Positions 10,011 through 20,620 are shown, counted from the first letter of the stretch. The stretch is DNA of 64,000 bases from Ancylobacter dichloromethanicus (GCF_018390645.1 NZ_JAHBGC010000016.1:62001-126000); one strand, 5' to 3'. Numbers and translations: made by a program. The notes: generated from the letters alone by a model not told the origin.

Positions 10011-11021
10011 TCAGATCGGCCGCGGCGCGGCGGCGCGGCGCAGGCGGTCGGCGATCGCCTCGCCGAGATCATGGCGCGGCAGCGGCACCACGGCGATGGC
10101 CACTGCGCCGCCGGCATCGAGTTCGCGCAGGAAGGCGAAGAGACGGGCGGCGGCCTCGACCAGATCGCCGGTGGGGCTGAGGTCGCGCACATCCGCCGCG
10201 TGTTCGAAGCCCGGCGGCTGTGCGCCGGCGAAAGTCAGCAGCGCCTCGCCCGGTCTCACTTCGGCTGCCTCGAGCCGTACCGGGGCAGACGGCGCGTAAT
10301 GCGAGGCCAGCATGCCGGGCGCCAGCGGGACGGGCTCCAGGCCGGGCCCTCCGGTAGACCGGGCGTCGGGATCGGCCAGAGAGGCACCGAGTGCCGCCTC
10401 GATCACCTCGCGCGGCAGCCCGCCAGGGCGTAGCAGCACCGGAACGGTGCCGGTGCAATCGAGAATGGTGGATTCCACCCCGACCGCGCAGGGCCCGGCG
10501 TCGAGGATCAGGTCGATGCGCCCCTTGAGGTCGGCGAGCACATGGGCCGCCGTGGTGGGCGAGACGTGGCCCGAGCGGTTGGCGCTGGGCGCGGCAATGG
10601 GCCGCCCGGCGGCCTTCAGCACCGCCTGCGCCACCGGATGCGCCGGCACGCGAAGGGCGACACTGGCGAGGCCGGCGCGGGCGAGGTCGCAGGTGGCGCC
10701 CTCAAGCGCGGGCACGACCAGGGTCAAGGGCCCGGGCCAGAAGCGGGCGGCGAGCGCCTCGGCCGCCGGGGTGAGGACGCCGACACGGCGTGCGGCCTCA
10801 AGGTCCGGCACATGGGCGATAAGCGGGTTGAAGCTCGGCCGACCCTTGGCGGCGTAGAGGTCGGCCACGGCGCGCGGCTCGGTGGCATCGCAGGCGAGGC
10901 CATAGACGGTTTCGGTCGGCAGTGCCACGAGACCGCCGGCGGCCAGTATGCGCGCGGCCTCCGCGATGCCGGCGGCGTCCGCTTCCAGCAGCCGCGTCGT
11001 CCGCGTTGTCGATGCCGGCAT
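10011..11021 (-). CDS. L-threonylcarbamoyladenylate synthase, Sua5 type
   Basis: The 336-residue product has an N-terminal YrdC domain (residues about 20-200: [49 protein letters not shown]) followed by a C-terminal Sua5 domain. YrdC/Sua5 enzymes make threonylcarbamoyl-AMP from threonine, bicarbonate and ATP for the t6A modification at position 37 of ANN-decoding tRNAs. The Sua5 extension separates it from the short TsaC form of E. coli. I chose the ATG at 11021 because upstream in-frame residues do not resemble the family. The shared upstream region with the divergent gene at 11264 holds no obvious operator. Confidence 0.9.
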   Translation of the reverse strand: MPASTTRTTRLLEADAAGIAEAARILAAGGLVALPTETVYGLACDATEPRAVADLYAAKGRPSFNPLIAHVPDLEAARRVGVLTPAAEALAARFWPGPLTLVVPALEGATCDLARAGLASVALRVPAHPVAQAVLKAAGRPIAAPSANRSGHVSPTTAAHVLADLKGRIDLILDAGPCAVGVESTILDCTGTVPVLLRPGGLPREVIEAALGASLADPDARSTGGPGLEPVPLAPGMLASHYAPSAPVRLEAAEVRPGEALLTFAGAQPPGFEHAADVRDLSPTGDLVEAAARLFAFLRELDAGGAVAIAVVPLPRHDLGEAIADRLRRAAAPRPI

Positions 11022-11263
11022 TCCGCTCGTCGTCACGCGCGCATCTCCTGCTTGCATCTCCGGCCCAGGCGCGCTCGGATAGGCCGTCCCGCCTTGCGGG
11101 TCAACGGCGCGGGCCGCATCGGCTCCGGCAGGTGCGGCAAAAAACGGTGGCGCCCCGTCTGGCCCCGCCCGGCGACGTGGCATATCGTCCACCACTCGCC
11201 GGGCCGGGAACGCCGCCGCCCATGCCGGCCAAAAAGCCGCCTGAGGACTGCCAAAGGAACGCC

Positions 11264-12193
11264 ATGACCACCCTTCTGATCGCGCATGACGCCTGTCTCG
11301 AACACCTCACCCCTTCCGGTCACCCCGAGCGCCCGGACCGGGTGCGGGTGCTCAACCGGGTGTTCGAGGGCGAACAGTTCGCCACGCTGGCGCGCGAGCA
11401 GGCGCCGGTGGCGGGGCGCGAGGATATCGTGCGCGTGCATCCCGAGGATTTCGTCGCCGCGCTGGAAGAGGCGATGCCGGAGGAGGGCATGGTACGGATC
11501 GACGGCGACACGGTGATGTCGCCGGGCACCGGCGAGGCGATCTGGCGCGGGGTCGGCGGCGCGGTGCTCGGCGTCGACGAGGTGCTGTCCGGCAAGGTGG
11601 ACAATGCCTTCGTTTCCATGCGCCCGCCCGGCCACCATGCCGAGACGCGCACGCCGATGGGCTTCTGCCTGTTCAACAATGTCGCCATCGCCGCCCGCCA
11701 CGCCCAGAAGGTGCACGGCATCGGCCGCGTCGCCATCGTCGATTTCGACGTGCATCACGGCAATGGCACGCAGGAAATCTTCTTCTCGGACCCGAGCGTG
11801 ATGTACGCTTCCACCCACCAGATGCCGCTTTTTCCCGGCACCGGCGCCGTGGGTGAGCGCGGCACCACCGACAACATCGTCAACGCGCCGCTGCGCTCGG
11901 GCGACGATGGCGCGCATTTTCGCGCCGCGTTCGAAAGCCGCATCCTGCCGCGGCTGGAGGCGTTCGGGCCGGAACTGCTGATTATCTCCGCCGGTTTCGA
12001 CGCCCATACGCGCGATCCGCTCGGCAACATCAACCTGCTGGAAGAAGACTATACCTGGGTCACGAAGAAGCTGATGGACCTCGCCGACAAGCATGCCGGC
12101 GGCAGGATCGTCTCGGTGCTGGAAGGCGGCTACGACCTCGAAGGGCTGGCGCGCTCCGCCTCCGCCCATGTCATGGCGCTGATGCGCGGCTGA
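11264..12193 (+). CDS. Histone deacetylase family protein (acetyl-amide hydrolase)
   Basis: A 309-residue protein with the arginase-fold deacetylase motifs in order: [18 protein letters not shown], zinc-binding [24 protein letters not shown] and EGGYDL. In bacteria such enzymes are acetylpolyamine amidohydrolases or AcuC-like deacetylases; the natural substrate here is not evident. All zinc ligands and the catalytic His pair are present. The true start is the ATG at 11264, although the frame stays open upstream into the Sua5-type promoter region. It is followed 65 bases later by xseB. Confidence 0.92.
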   Translation: MTTLLIAHDACLEHLTPSGHPERPDRVRVLNRVFEGEQFATLAREQAPVAGREDIVRVHPEDFVAALEEAMPEEGMVRIDGDTVMSPGTGEAIWRGVGGAVLGVDEVLSGKVDNAFVSMRPPGHHAETRTPMGFCLFNNVAIAARHAQKVHGIGRVAIVDFDVHHGNGTQEIFFSDPSVMYASTHQMPLFPGTGAVGERGTTDNIVNAPLRSGDDGAHFRAAFESRILPRLEAFGPELLIISAGFDAHTRDPLGNINLLEEDYTWVTKKLMDLADKHAGGRIVSVLEGGYDLEGLARSASAHVMALMRG

Positions 12194-12258
12194 TGGCGAG
12201 GGGGTGAGCGCCGCCGCCTGAGCCTGTATAAGGGGCGCGACTCATTGAGGAGAACGCG

Positions 12259-12504
12259 ATGACCGACGGGCCGGACGTGAACGCGCTGAGCTTCGAGAAG
12301 GCGCTCGCCGAGCTGGAGACCATCGTCGCCAAGCTTGAGGGCGGCAATGTCCCGCTCGAGGAATCGATCGCGCTCTATGCGCGCGGCGAGGCGCTCAAGG
12401 CCCGCTGCGACGCGCTGCTTAAGGACGCCGAGGCGCGGGTCGAGAAGATCACGCTCAGTGCCGACGGCCGCCCCGCCGGCACCCAGCCGCTCGACGGGGA
12501 GTAG
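12259..12504 (+). CDS. xseB: Exodeoxyribonuclease VII small subunit
   Basis: The 81-residue protein carries the XseB core [37 protein letters not shown] (residues about 8-45), written here only as a landmark of the family. With XseA it forms the nuclease that degrades single-stranded DNA to oligonucleotides. A GAGGAGAA ribosome binding site precedes the ATG. In many alphaproteobacteria xseB is directly followed by dxs; here dxs is 2.4 kb away, with three minus-strand genes in between. Confidence 0.95.
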   Translation: MTDGPDVNALSFEKALAELETIVAKLEGGNVPLEESIALYARGEALKARCDALLKDAEARVEKITLSADGRPAGTQPLDGE

Positions 12505-12521
12505 CTGGGCCACTGCCTGCC

Positions 12522-12776
12522 TCAGCCCGCAAGGAGGCGGCTGCGGCATTCGCGATTGAACACCCGCAGCGTCGAGGCGGGGTGGCGGGCCAGCGCCGCC
12601 GGCGGTCGCACCGGCCGGCCAACCAGCTCGCCGGTACAGTTCGGGCAGACATTTTTCAGCAGCCCGCCGGAACAGTCGGTGCAGAAGGTGCACTCGAAGC
12701 TGCAGATCAGCGCTTGGCGCGAGTCCGGCGGCAGGTCGCGGTCGCAGCACTCGCAGTTGGGCCGAAGCTCCAGCAT
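12522..12776 (-). CDS. DUF1272 cysteine-rich zinc-finger-like protein
   Basis: The 84-residue protein MLELRPNCECCDRDLPP continues with FECTFCTDCSGGLLKNVCPNCTGEL, giving four CxxC-type cysteine pairs that probably bind one or two zinc ions. This is the DUF1272 family, whose biochemical role is unknown. The start is the ATG at 12776. It lies 11 bases downstream of the methyltransferase-like gene at 12788-13375 and is probably co-transcribed with it and with 13391-14746. Confidence 0.85.
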   Translation of the reverse strand: MLELRPNCECCDRDLPPDSRQALICSFECTFCTDCSGGLLKNVCPNCTGELVGRPVRPPAALARHPASTLRVFNRECRSRLLAG

Positions 12777-12787
12777 GGCACCCTCGC

Positions 12788-13375
12788 TCAGTACACGCCC
12801 GGGATCAGCCGCGCCGTCCGGGCGCTGTAGGCACGGTATTCGTCGCCGAAGGTGTCGAGCATCATCCTCTCCTCGCGCCCGATGCGGAAGGCGTAGAGGA
12901 TGCCGAAGCCGATGAAGCCGGCCGGGCCGACGATCCAGTTCGGGATCAGGATGAACTGCGCCAGCGCCCACAGGAAGAAGGCCGAATACATCGGGTGGCG
13001 CACATGGCGGTACACGCCGCCGGTGATCAGCTTGTGAGCGTCCTTGATCTCCAGCGTCACCGACCAGTTCTTGCCGAGGTCGCGGTGGGTGCGGCGGAAC
13101 AGCCAGAGCGCGAAGATGAAGGTGAGCGTGCCGAGCGCGAACTGCACCGGCGAATAGGGGTAGTTGGCGGCGTCGAAGACCCGCGAGGTCGCCCAGAACA
13201 GCGGGACGATGCCGAGGCCGAGGGTGGAGCAGGACAGCAGGACGAGTTCGCGCAGCCGGTCGCGCGCGTCGACCACCCGCTCACGCTTTACCTTGCGTTC
13301 GAAGGGCAGGCGGATGACGTACCAGCCGATGCAGCCGGCGGCCCACACGATCTTGGCGGCGACGAGAAGGTTCAT
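12788..13375 (-). CDS. Isoprenylcysteine carboxyl methyltransferase-like (ICMT/PEMT) membrane protein
   Basis: The 195-residue protein has four or five membrane segments and the C-terminal signature of the ICMT/phospholipid methyltransferase fold: GGVYRHVRHPMYSAFFLW, then EERMMLDTFGDEYRAYSART ending in RLIPGVY. The RHPMY and E...Y...T..LIP elements bind S-adenosylmethionine in the membrane. The bacterial substrate is not known; lipid or small-molecule O- or N-methylation is possible. It is 15 bases downstream of the hydrolase gene and 11 bases upstream of DUF1272. Confidence 0.85.
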   Translation of the reverse strand: MNLLVAAKIVWAAGCIGWYVIRLPFERKVKRERVVDARDRLRELVLLSCSTLGLGIVPLFWATSRVFDAANYPYSPVQFALGTLTFIFALWLFRRTHRDLGKNWSVTLEIKDAHKLITGGVYRHVRHPMYSAFFLWALAQFILIPNWIVGPAGFIGFGILYAFRIGREERMMLDTFGDEYRAYSARTARLIPGVY

Positions 13376-13390
13376 GAAGCGTCCGTTGGT

Positions 13391-14746
13391 TCAGGCGATC
13401 AGGGAGCCATCCGCCGCGAAGCGGCCGACCGGACCCTGCGGGCGGGAGGAAAGATCGGGGAAGGACAGCGGGCCGAGGGCGAACATGAAATAGTCGTAGG
13501 GCGCCTTCTGCTCGTTCGCCAGCAGGAACTGGTAGTGCAGGCGCATGGCGTGCCAGCGCAGCCGTCTCAGCTTGGCGTGGGTGAGCATTTCCTTGATGTT
13601 GGCGTTGCGCAGCAGGGGTTGGCTGGGCTCCGGCTGGTCGAAGCCGGCGCGGCGCAGCGTCACCGGGTGGAACTTGTAGAAATTGATGGCGTCGTGCCGG
13701 GCCTGATACTCGACCCAGGTCAGGCGAGGTGACGCCGCGATCCGTGCGGCCTGGCGGCGCACCTTGCCGCCCTTGCCGTGCAGGGCGAGCTTGGGAATGG
13801 TGGCACCGCAGGTGAGCAGGTTCACGCGCGTCGGGCCATCCGCCAGCGCGGGGTCGCGGTCCAGCGCGCGCTCGATGACGCCGAGCATCAGCGTCGCGCC
13901 GAGGCTGTGGCCGACGAGGATGATCTCGTCGTGAGCGCCCGCATGGACCACCTCGAGCAGCACGTCGGCAAAGCGGTCGAGCCGGGCGTCGAGTTCCGGC
14001 GTGCGGTCGTGCAGGTAGTCGCGCGCCAGGTCCCAGTCGTCGAGCGCCTGATGCAGGCGCCAGTCGCGTCCGGGCCGGTGGAACAGGCCGAAAAAGGTGG
14101 CGACGCCGGCGGCGAGGGCGGGAATCCAGACGATCGACGCCGGCAGCAACTGGCTGGCGCCCCACGCCACCAGCCCGCCCACCAGCAGGCCGGCACCGAG
14201 GAACAGCGCCGCAATGAGATAGGGAAAGAAGAAGAAGGCACCGTAGCGCGGGCTGGCGCGGAAATAGCCGCGCGCCGCGCCGCCGCGCAGGAAGTCCCAC
14301 AGCCCGCCGAAGCCGCGCCACAGGCGGATCGGGTCGGGCCGCGAGTCCAGCGCGCCGATGATGTCTTCCCAGCGCAGGATCCGGTAGTCGGTGCGGGTGG
14401 ACCAGTTGGGGCCGCGTGCCTCGACATCCCAGCGGGCGTAGGGCTGCGCGCCGTCGTCGAGCCGGGGCGTTACCGCCACTTCCACCGACCACAGCCGGCC
14501 GAACCGCTCCGCCTGGTTGGCAAAGCGCCCATGGTGGTAGTCCATGTCGGTCGGGTCGTGGCCGGGAAAGAACAGCATAAGCCGCCGCCACGTCCGGCGG
14601 CTGGCCTCCTCGGACATAGACCCCTGGGACACAGACCCCTGGGACACAGACCCGTCGCGGTCAGACCCGATGCGGGCGTTCTCGCCGCCGGCGGACGCCT
14701 GCGGGCGGTCTGGGGTCTCCGCCGCGGTTGCGACTCGTGCTTCCAT
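13391..14746 (-). CDS. Predicted alpha/beta-hydrolase-like membrane protein
   Basis: A 451-residue product with two adjacent central membrane segments ([19 protein letters not shown] and [19 protein letters not shown]) between an N-terminal domain beginning [20 protein letters not shown] and a C-terminal part with the nucleophile elbow [14 protein letters not shown]. The GxSxG serine implies a lipase or esterase fold, but other catalytic residues cannot be placed with confidence. The first 50 residues are low-complexity and contain a repeat-encoded QGSVSQGSM element, so the start could be the later Met at [10 protein letters not shown]. It heads a three-gene minus-strand operon. Function is unknown. 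Confidence 0.7.
   Translation of the reverse strand: MEARVATAAETPDRPQASAGGENARIGSDRDGSVSQGSVSQGSMSEEASRRTWRRLMLFFPGHDPTDMDYHHGRFANQAERFGRLWSVEVAVTPRLDDGAQPYARWDVEARGPNWSTRTDYRILRWEDIIGALDSRPDPIRLWRGFGGLWDFLRGGAARGYFRASPRYGAFFFFPYLIAALFLGAGLLVGGLVAWGASQLLPASIVWIPALAAGVATFFGLFHRPGRDWRLHQALDDWDLARDYLHDRTPELDARLDRFADVLLEVVHAGAHDEIILVGHSLGATLMLGVIERALDRDPALADGPTRVNLLTCGATIPKLALHGKGGKVRRQAARIAASPRLTWVEYQARHDAINFYKFHPVTLRRAGFDQPEPSQPLLRNANIKEMLTHAKLRRLRWHAMRLHYQFLLANEQKAPYDYFMFALGPLSFPDLSSRPQGPVGRFAADGSLIA
14616..14660. repeat. Three 15-base tandem units inside the hydrolase-like gene
   Basis: Two nearly identical 15-base units (ATAGACCCCTGGGAC, ACAGACCCCTGGGAC) and a diverged third encode Gly-Ser-Val-Ser-Gln-type repeats in the N-terminal tail. 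Whole-codon units keep the frame, so copy number could vary without breaking the gene. Confidence 0.75.
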
Positions 14747-14953
14747 CCCGCGTATTTAATGGAAGCCGCGCCGCGAGGCCAACGTTGGATCATCGTCTGC
14801 GCGCGGTCTCCACATGCGGTTGCGCCGCGATGGGCACAGGAGTCGCGCGGGCGTGCGTTGCGCGCCCTGCCGCCATTGTGTATGCCGTTAACCTTCGCCC
14901 GGAGATGTTCCGCCCTGCGCGCATCCCCGGCGAATGTGTTTTCGGAGCCGTTC

Positions 14954-16876
14954 TTGACCCGTCCTTCGACGCCGCTACTCGACACGATCCGCGCACCCGC
15001 CGATCTGCGTCTCCTCGCCGAGGAGCAACTGCCGCAGATCGCGGCGGAACTGCGTGAGGAGATGATCGACGCGGTGTCGGTGACGGGCGGCCACCTCGGC
15101 GCCGGTCTCGGGGTGGTCGAGCTGACCGTCGCGCTCCACCATGTCTTCGACACGCCCAATGACCGCCTGATCTGGGATGTCGGCCACCAGTGCTACCCGC
15201 ACAAGATACTCACCGGCCGGCGCGAGCGCATCCGCACGCTGCGCCAGGGCGGCGGGCTCTCCGGCTTCACCAACCGGACCGAGAGCGAGTACGACCCGTT
15301 CGGCGCCGGCCATTCCTCGACCTCGATCTCGGCCGGGCTCGGCATGGCGGTGGCGCGCGATCTCGAAGGCGCCCAGCGCAATGTGGTGTGCGTGATCGGC
15401 GATGGCGCCATGTCCGCCGGCATGGCCTATGAGGCGATGAACAATGCCGGCGCGATGGATTCGCGCCTCATCGTCATCCTCAACGACAACGACATGTCGA
15501 TCGCCCCGCCGGTCGGCGCCATGTCGGCCTATCTGGCGCGGCTGCTGTCGGGGCGCACCTATCGCTCGCTGCGGGAGACCGCCAAGCAACTCGCCGGCAA
15601 CCTGCCGAAATTCTTCGGCCGGCAGGCGGCGCGGGCGGAGGAGTTCGCGCGCGGCTTCTGGACCGGCGGCACGCTGTTCGAGGAGCTCGGCTTCTACTAT
15701 GTCGGGCCGATCGACGGGCACAATCTCTCCCATCTGCTGCCCGTGCTGCGCAATGTGCGCGACGCCGAGACTGGGCCGGTGCTGGTCCATGTCGTGACCC
15801 AGAAGGGCAAGGGCTATCCGCCCGCCGAGGCCTCCGCCGACAAGTATCACGGCGTGCAGCGCTTCGACGTCGCCACTGGCGCGCAGAAGAAGGCGGTGTC
15901 CAACGCGCCGACTTTCACGCGCGTGTTCGCCGACAGCCTGATCGAGGAAGCGCGCCACGACGACCGCATCGTCGCCATCAACGCCGCCATGCCGGCCGGC
16001 ACCGGGCTCGACCTGTTCGGCGAGGTCTTTCCCGAACGGAGCTTCGATGTCGGCATTGCCGAGCAGCACGCCGTGACCTTCGCCGCCGGGCTGGCGACCG
16101 AGGGCTACAAGCCGTTCTGCGCCATTTATTCGACCTTCCTGCAGCGCGGCTATGACCAGATCGTCCATGACGTGGCGATCCAGCGCCTGCCGGTGCGCTT
16201 CGCCATCGACCGCGCCGGTCTGGTGGGGGCGGACGGGGCGACCCATGTCGGCGCCTTCGACGTGCCGATGCTGGCCGCGCTGCCGGGCATGGTGGTGATG
16301 GCGGCCGCCGACGAGGCGGAACTGATGCACATGGTGGCCACCGCCGCCGCCTATGACGAGGGGCCGATCGCCTTCCGCTACCCGCGCGGCGAGGGCGTGG
16401 GTGTCGAGCGACCCGCGCGCGGGACCCCGCTGGAGATCGGCCGCGGGCGCGTGGTGCGCGAGGGCTCGAAGCTCGCGCTGCTCTCGCTCGGCACCCGACT
16501 GGCCGCCTGCCTTGCCGCCGCCGACCAACTGGCCGGCTTCGGCCTGTCGACCACGGTGGCGGATGCGCGCTTCGCCAAGCCGATCGACCGGGAACTGGTG
16601 CTGCGCCTCGCCCGCGAGCATGAGGTGCTGGTGATAGTGGAGGAAGGCGCGGTCGGCGGCTTCGGCAGCCACGTGCTGACCCTGCTGGCCGAGGCGGGGG
16701 CGCTCGACCGCGGCCTCAAGGTGCGCACCTTGGCGCTGCCGGACCGATTCATCGAGCAGGATTCCCCGGCCGGCCAGATGCGCGAGGCCGGGCTCGACGC
16801 CGAAGGCATCGTGCGCGGCGTGTTCAATGCGCTCGGACGCGAGGAAGAGGCCGCGCTTGCGCTGCTGCGCGGCTGA
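14954..16876 (+). CDS. dxs: 1-deoxy-D-xylulose-5-phosphate synthase
   Basis: The 640-residue enzyme condenses pyruvate and glyceraldehyde-3-phosphate, using thiamine diphosphate, in the first step of the MEP isoprenoid pathway. Visible motifs are [31 protein letters not shown], thiamine-binding [18 protein letters not shown], and in the transketolase domain [18 protein letters not shown]. The frame is open far upstream, but family alignment begins at [12 protein letters not shown] therefore choose the TTG at 14954, six bases after CGGAG; a GTG at 14936 is the alternative. It is followed 18 bases later by tlyA, as in related genomes. Confidence 0.95.
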   Translation: MTRPSTPLLDTIRAPADLRLLAEEQLPQIAAELREEMIDAVSVTGGHLGAGLGVVELTVALHHVFDTPNDRLIWDVGHQCYPHKILTGRRERIRTLRQGGGLSGFTNRTESEYDPFGAGHSSTSISAGLGMAVARDLEGAQRNVVCVIGDGAMSAGMAYEAMNNAGAMDSRLIVILNDNDMSIAPPVGAMSAYLARLLSGRTYRSLRETAKQLAGNLPKFFGRQAARAEEFARGFWTGGTLFEELGFYYVGPIDGHNLSHLLPVLRNVRDAETGPVLVHVVTQKGKGYPPAEASADKYHGVQRFDVATGAQKKAVSNAPTFTRVFADSLIEEARHDDRIVAINAAMPAGTGLDLFGEVFPERSFDVGIAEQHAVTFAAGLATEGYKPFCAIYSTFLQRGYDQIVHDVAIQRLPVRFAIDRAGLVGADGATHVGAFDVPMLAALPGMVVMAAADEAELMHMVATAAAYDEGPIAFRYPRGEGVGVERPARGTPLEIGRGRVVREGSKLALLSLGTRLAACLAAADQLAGFGLSTTVADARFAKPIDRELVLRLAREHEVLVIVEEGAVGGFGSHVLTLLAEAGALDRGLKVRTLALPDRFIEQDSPAGQMREAGLDAEGIVRGVFNALGREEEAALALLRG

Positions 16877-16894
16877 GCGCGGCCGGATTCGACC

Positions 16895-17707
16895 ATGAAT
16901 CCAGACCCTTCCATCCCCGGCCCGACGCCCGCCAGGCGCGACCGCGCCGACCGGGTGCTGGTCGAACGCGGCTTGTTCGAGAGCCGCGCCCGCGCCCAGG
17001 CCGCCATTGAAGCCGGTCTCGTCAGTGTCGACGGCAAGCGGGTTGCCAAGCCTTCCGAGACGATTTCCGCGACCGCCGCGATCGAGGCGCGCGAGGCTTA
17101 TGAGTGGGTTTCGCGGGCCGGGCTCAAGCTGGAGGCGGCGCTGGAGGCGGCGGGTCTCTCGGTGCAGGGCGCCGAGGCGCTCGACGTCGGCGCCTCCACC
17201 GGCGGGTTTACCGAGGTTCTGCTGGCGCGTGGCGCCGCCCGGGTCCATGCGGTCGATGTCGGGCATGGGCAGCTCCATGAACGGGTGCGGGCGGATGAGC
17301 GGGTGATCTCGCTGGAGGGGACCGACATACGCTCCCTCGCCCCCGGCACTGTGCCGCCGGCCGACATCATCACGGTCGACGTGTCGTTCATCTCGCTGCA
17401 GAAGTTGCTGCCGACGCTGCTGCTTCATCAAGCTGCCGAAGGCCATATCGTGGTGCTGGTGAAGCCGCAGTTCGAGGTCGGGCGCGACAAGCTGTCGAAG
17501 GGCGGCATCGTCAGGGACGCGGGCGCCCGCGCGGAAGCGGCGGCGAACATCGCGGCCCTGCTGGAACAGTTCGGCTGGCGGGTGACGCACCGCCTCGCCT
17601 CGCCGATTCTCGGTGGCGACGGCAATGAGGAATTTCTGCTCGTGGCGGCACGGTTATCGACGGCGCGGCCGGTGGGGGCACAATCCGCGACGGCGCGGGC
17701 GGAGTGA
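16895..17707 (+). CDS. tlyA: TlyA-family RNA methyltransferase / hemolysin A
   Basis: The 270-residue protein has an N-terminal S4 RNA-binding domain (RADRVLVERGLFESRARAQA, residues about 17-75) and an FtsJ-like methyltransferase domain with the SAM motif DVGASTGGFTEVLLARGA, then VDVSFISL and KPQFEVGR. TlyA in mycobacteria makes 2'-O-methylcytidine in 16S and 23S rRNA; the same activity is inferred here. It lies 18 bases after dxs in one operon. The last 15 residues are a low-complexity tail. Confidence 0.92.
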   Translation: MNPDPSIPGPTPARRDRADRVLVERGLFESRARAQAAIEAGLVSVDGKRVAKPSETISATAAIEAREAYEWVSRAGLKLEAALEAAGLSVQGAEALDVGASTGGFTEVLLARGAARVHAVDVGHGQLHERVRADERVISLEGTDIRSLAPGTVPPADIITVDVSFISLQKLLPTLLLHQAAEGHIVVLVKPQFEVGRDKLSKGGIVRDAGARAEAAANIAALLEQFGWRVTHRLASPILGGDGNEEFLLVAARLSTARPVGAQSATARAE

Positions 17708-17745
17708 CGCCGCCCGCGCCTTTCGAGGACCTCTCGCGGCAGCGA

Positions 17746-18279
17746 TCAGGCGCGGCGCGTCTGGCCGCTACCGACCAGCATCCCGGCGACCTTTTCCGAG
17801 ACATAGCCGAGAGCGGCGCCGACGATCAGCGACAGCACGACGGTCACCAGCGGGTTGGCCGGGCTCGGAACGGTGAGGTTGGCGAGACCGTCGGTGACCA
17901 GCAGCGAATAGCCCGCCATGGCGGCGAAGCCATAGACCATCGCCGGAATGGCGGCGAAGGCCGGGAGGTGGCCGAGCAGGATCATTACCAGCACGCCGAC
18001 GCCGACACAGATGCCGGCCCAGACGGGCAGGCCGAGCGCCTCGCCGAGACCGCCGCGGCTGACCGCGAGCAGCGTCAGCCACGCCATGACGGCGCCGGCG
18101 ATGTTGGCCAGGATGGTGGCCTTAAGCCCGGACTCCTTGCCACCGCAGTGGAAGAAGCAGGCCCAGGCGATGAAGGCGACCCAGATTTGCAGGCCGCCGG
18201 CCAGCGGTCCCAGAAACAGCCAGGTGGCGACGCCCCCCAGGACGCCGACACTGATGGCAAGAGCCGAAACAAGCGACAT
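17746..18279 (-). CDS. DUF1097 membrane protein
   Basis: The 177-residue protein has five or six hydrophobic segments. It starts MSLVSALAISVGVLGGVATW and includes the WVAFIAWACFFHCGGKESGL segment and the small-residue-rich pattern of DUF1097. The transport or other activity of the family is not established. It converges on tlyA with a 38-base gap, and its upstream region (18280-18492) is noticeably AT-rich and shared with the divergent RNA methyltransferase gene. Confidence 0.8.
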   Translation of the reverse strand: MSLVSALAISVGVLGGVATWLFLGPLAGGLQIWVAFIAWACFFHCGGKESGLKATILANIAGAVMAWLTLLAVSRGGLGEALGLPVWAGICVGVGVLVMILLGHLPAFAAIPAMVYGFAAMAGYSLLVTDGLANLTVPSPANPLVTVVLSLIVGAALGYVSEKVAGMLVGSGQTRRA

Positions 18280-18492
18280 TCTTTCCCCCTTTTCGAGCGC
18301 TAAGAGACTTATTATTATGTGCGAATGCTAAGTAAACATGGCTGTCCATTTGAAAAAGAGGAATCAGCCGCGAGTACATTATCTCAGTTTCTTTACGTGA
18401 GCATGTGTATCTGGAGTGTTTGATACGATGTCGGGCATTATTTTCTCTCAAATACATAATATCCCATGGCGCATGACAGGATTAGCAGGCAA

Positions 18493-19752
18493 ATGAGCGT
18501 CACCCGGCTCGACATCGCCCGGCTCGGCCATCGCGGCGACGGCATTGCCGACACGCCGGAAGGACCCGTCTTCGTGCCACTGACGCTGCCCGGCGAGGTG
18601 GTGGAGGTGGAACGCGCGCACGACCGCGCCCGGCTGCTCGCCGTCATTCACCCGAGCGGCGAGCGGGTGGAGCCGATCTGCCCGCATTTCGGCCCCTGTG
18701 GAGGCTGCGCGCTGCAGCACTGGGCGCCCGCCCCCTATGAGGCGTGGAAGCGCGGCCTGGTGGCCGAGGCGCTGGGGCGGGCCGGCCTCGCCACCGAGAT
18801 CGCCCCGCTGATGCCGGCGCATGGCGAGGGCCGCCGCCGGGCGGTGTTCCATGCCCGCGGCACCGGGGGCAGCGCGCCGAAGGGGCGCGACACGCTGGCC
18901 GTCGGCTTCGCCGGCCGGCGCAGCCACGCCGTGGTGGCGATCGACGCCTGCCCGATTCTGGCGCCCGGGCTCGATGGCGCGCTGAAGGCCGCCTGGGCGG
19001 TGGCGCAGGAACTGGCGCCGCTGGCCAAGCCGCTCGACATCCAGGTCACCGCGACCGAGACCGGCCTCGACATGGACGTGCGCGGCAGCGGACCCTTGAA
19101 GCCGAGCCGCGTCGTCGCGCTGGCGCAGATCGCCGGCGAGCACCGGCTGGCGCGCCTTACCCGCCATGGCGAGCTGGTGCTCCAGCGCGAACCGCCGATG
19201 TTGACCATGGGCCGCGCGCGGGTGGCGCTGCCGCCCGGCTCGTTCCTTCAGGCGACGGCGGCGGGCGAGGCGGCGCTGGCGCGGCTGGTGATGGAGGCGG
19301 TGGAGGGCACGCGGGGCGCGGCGCGGGTGGTCGACCTGTTCTCCGGCGTCGGCACCTTCGCGCTGCGGCTGGCCGAGCGGGTGCGGGTGGCGGCCTATGA
19401 ATCCTCAGTGCCGGCCATCGAGGCGCTCAACAAGGCGGTGCGGGGCGCGACGGGGCTCAAGCCGGTGACGGGCGAGGTGCGCGACCTGTTCCGCCGGCCC
19501 TTGCTGGCGCAGGAGATGAAGGGGGTGGATGTCGCCGTGTTCGATCCGCCGCGCCAGGGCGCGGAGGCGCAGGCGCGGCAACTGGCGGCGAGCGCGGTAC
19601 CGCTGGTGATCGGCGTCTCCTGCGACCCGGTCACCTTCGCCCGCGACGCGCAGATATTGATCGGGGCCGGCTACCGGCTGGAGCGCGTCACGCCGGTCGA
19701 CCAGTTCCTCTATTCCTCGCATGTCGAGCTGGTCGGGGTGTTCCGCCGCTGA
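18493..19752 (+). CDS. RNA m5U methyltransferase, RumA/TrmA type
   Basis: The 419-residue protein (428 if the ATG at 18466 is used) has an N-terminal TRAM-like beta domain ([20 protein letters not shown]), an iron-sulphur motif [15 protein letters not shown] with three clustered cysteines, a SAM motif [19 protein letters not shown], and the catalytic region [12 protein letters not shown] followed by [12 protein letters not shown]. It is expected to make 5-methyluridine in 23S rRNA or tRNA. The usual SCNP motif reads SCDP. Which uridine is modified cannot be decided from sequence. The upstream region is AT-rich and shared with the DUF1097 gene. Confidence 0.9.
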   Translation: MSVTRLDIARLGHRGDGIADTPEGPVFVPLTLPGEVVEVERAHDRARLLAVIHPSGERVEPICPHFGPCGGCALQHWAPAPYEAWKRGLVAEALGRAGLATEIAPLMPAHGEGRRRAVFHARGTGGSAPKGRDTLAVGFAGRRSHAVVAIDACPILAPGLDGALKAAWAVAQELAPLAKPLDIQVTATETGLDMDVRGSGPLKPSRVVALAQIAGEHRLARLTRHGELVLQREPPMLTMGRARVALPPGSFLQATAAGEAALARLVMEAVEGTRGAARVVDLFSGVGTFALRLAERVRVAAYESSVPAIEALNKAVRGATGLKPVTGEVRDLFRRPLLAQEMKGVDVAVFDPPRQGAEAQARQLAASAVPLVIGVSCDPVTFARDAQILIGAGYRLERVTPVDQFLYSSHVELVGVFRR

Positions 19753-19813
19753 GTACGGCTCCCCTGTCATGCCGGCCGGAGCGACGCCGGCGTGAGAGCC
19801 GGCCGAGCCCTTC

Positions 19814-20620
19814 TCAATTGCCCCAGCGCTCCATCCACATGCGCTCGCCGATGGAGCAGGAGACGCGCGGCTCGGTGGCGGCGGCGGGGCGGACCAGCGC
19901 CGGCTTGGGCGGCACGGTGCCGGCGATCTCCAGCACCAGCTTGGTCTTGATGGCGTCGGCGAACTCATGCGTGCCGCGCACCGGGATGACGAAGGCGCCG
20001 GGGCCGCCGATGACGCAGTCCTCGTAATAGATGTCGAGGTCGTCAATATCGAGCATCGAGCCGGTCGCCTGCTTCAGCATCAGCGGCAGGCCGTTGATGG
20101 TGACGCCGCGCGCCGTGATGGCGTCGCGCGTCACCTCGACCAGGGGGCCCTGATTGTTGGTGCCGTCGCCGGAAATGTCGATCACCCGCCTGAGGCCGCG
20201 GATCGCGTTGCTCTCGATGAGGTCGGCGCTGAAATTCATCGCCGAGGAGATCGAGGTGCGGTAGACCCGCCGCAGCGGCGCGCTGCCGATCGCCCCGGCG
20301 AAGGCCCGCGCCTCGTCGGCGGTGCCGATCAGCGTCCAGTCGACGACCAGCTTCTGTTCGTCCGAGCCCGCCCATTCGACATAGGCGATGGCCACCCGGC
20401 CATTGGGGCCGAGCCGCAGCGCGTTGAGGAACTCCGGCGAGGTGACGGCCTGCATGTAGCCCTCGCGCTGCAGCGCCAGCTCGTCGAGATCCATCGAATA
20501 GGAAACGTCGACCGCCAGCACCAGCTCGACATCGACGATGTCGGCGGCCCGGGCGCTGCCGGGAGCCGTCAGGCTGCACAGTGTCGCGGCCAGGACCATC
20601 AAGGCACGCACGCACGCCAT
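19814..20620 (-). CDS. DUF1194 secreted von Willebrand-factor-A-like protein
   Basis: A 268-residue protein with a clear signal peptide (MACVRALMVLAATLCSLTAPGSARA, cleavage near residue 25) and a vWA-like domain starting VELVLAVDVSYSMDLDE, with the DxSxS metal site, then RVIDISGDGTNNQGP. DUF1194 proteins occur widely in Hyphomicrobiales; the ligand and role are unknown. The conserved cysteines C-VIGGPGAFVIPV and RVSCSIGERMWMERWGN near the end are typical. It is monocistronic on the minus strand. Confidence 0.88.
   Translation of the reverse strand: MACVRALMVLAATLCSLTAPGSARAADIVDVELVLAVDVSYSMDLDELALQREGYMQAVTSPEFLNALRLGPNGRVAIAYVEWAGSDEQKLVVDWTLIGTADEARAFAGAIGSAPLRRVYRTSISSAMNFSADLIESNAIRGLRRVIDISGDGTNNQGPLVEVTRDAITARGVTINGLPLMLKQATGSMLDIDDLDIYYEDCVIGGPGAFVIPVRGTHEFADAIKTKLVLEIAGTVPPKPALVRPAAATEPRVSCSIGERMWMERWGN

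Noticed and set aside
13778-14953. N-terminal extension of dxs by nearly 400 codons
   Set aside because: The extension lies opposite the hydrolase-like gene, is low complexity and is not part of any DXS.
14975-17590. Long antisense open frame over dxs and tlyA
   Set aside because: Same reason: low-complexity His/Gln/Arg-rich product opposite two clear enzymes.
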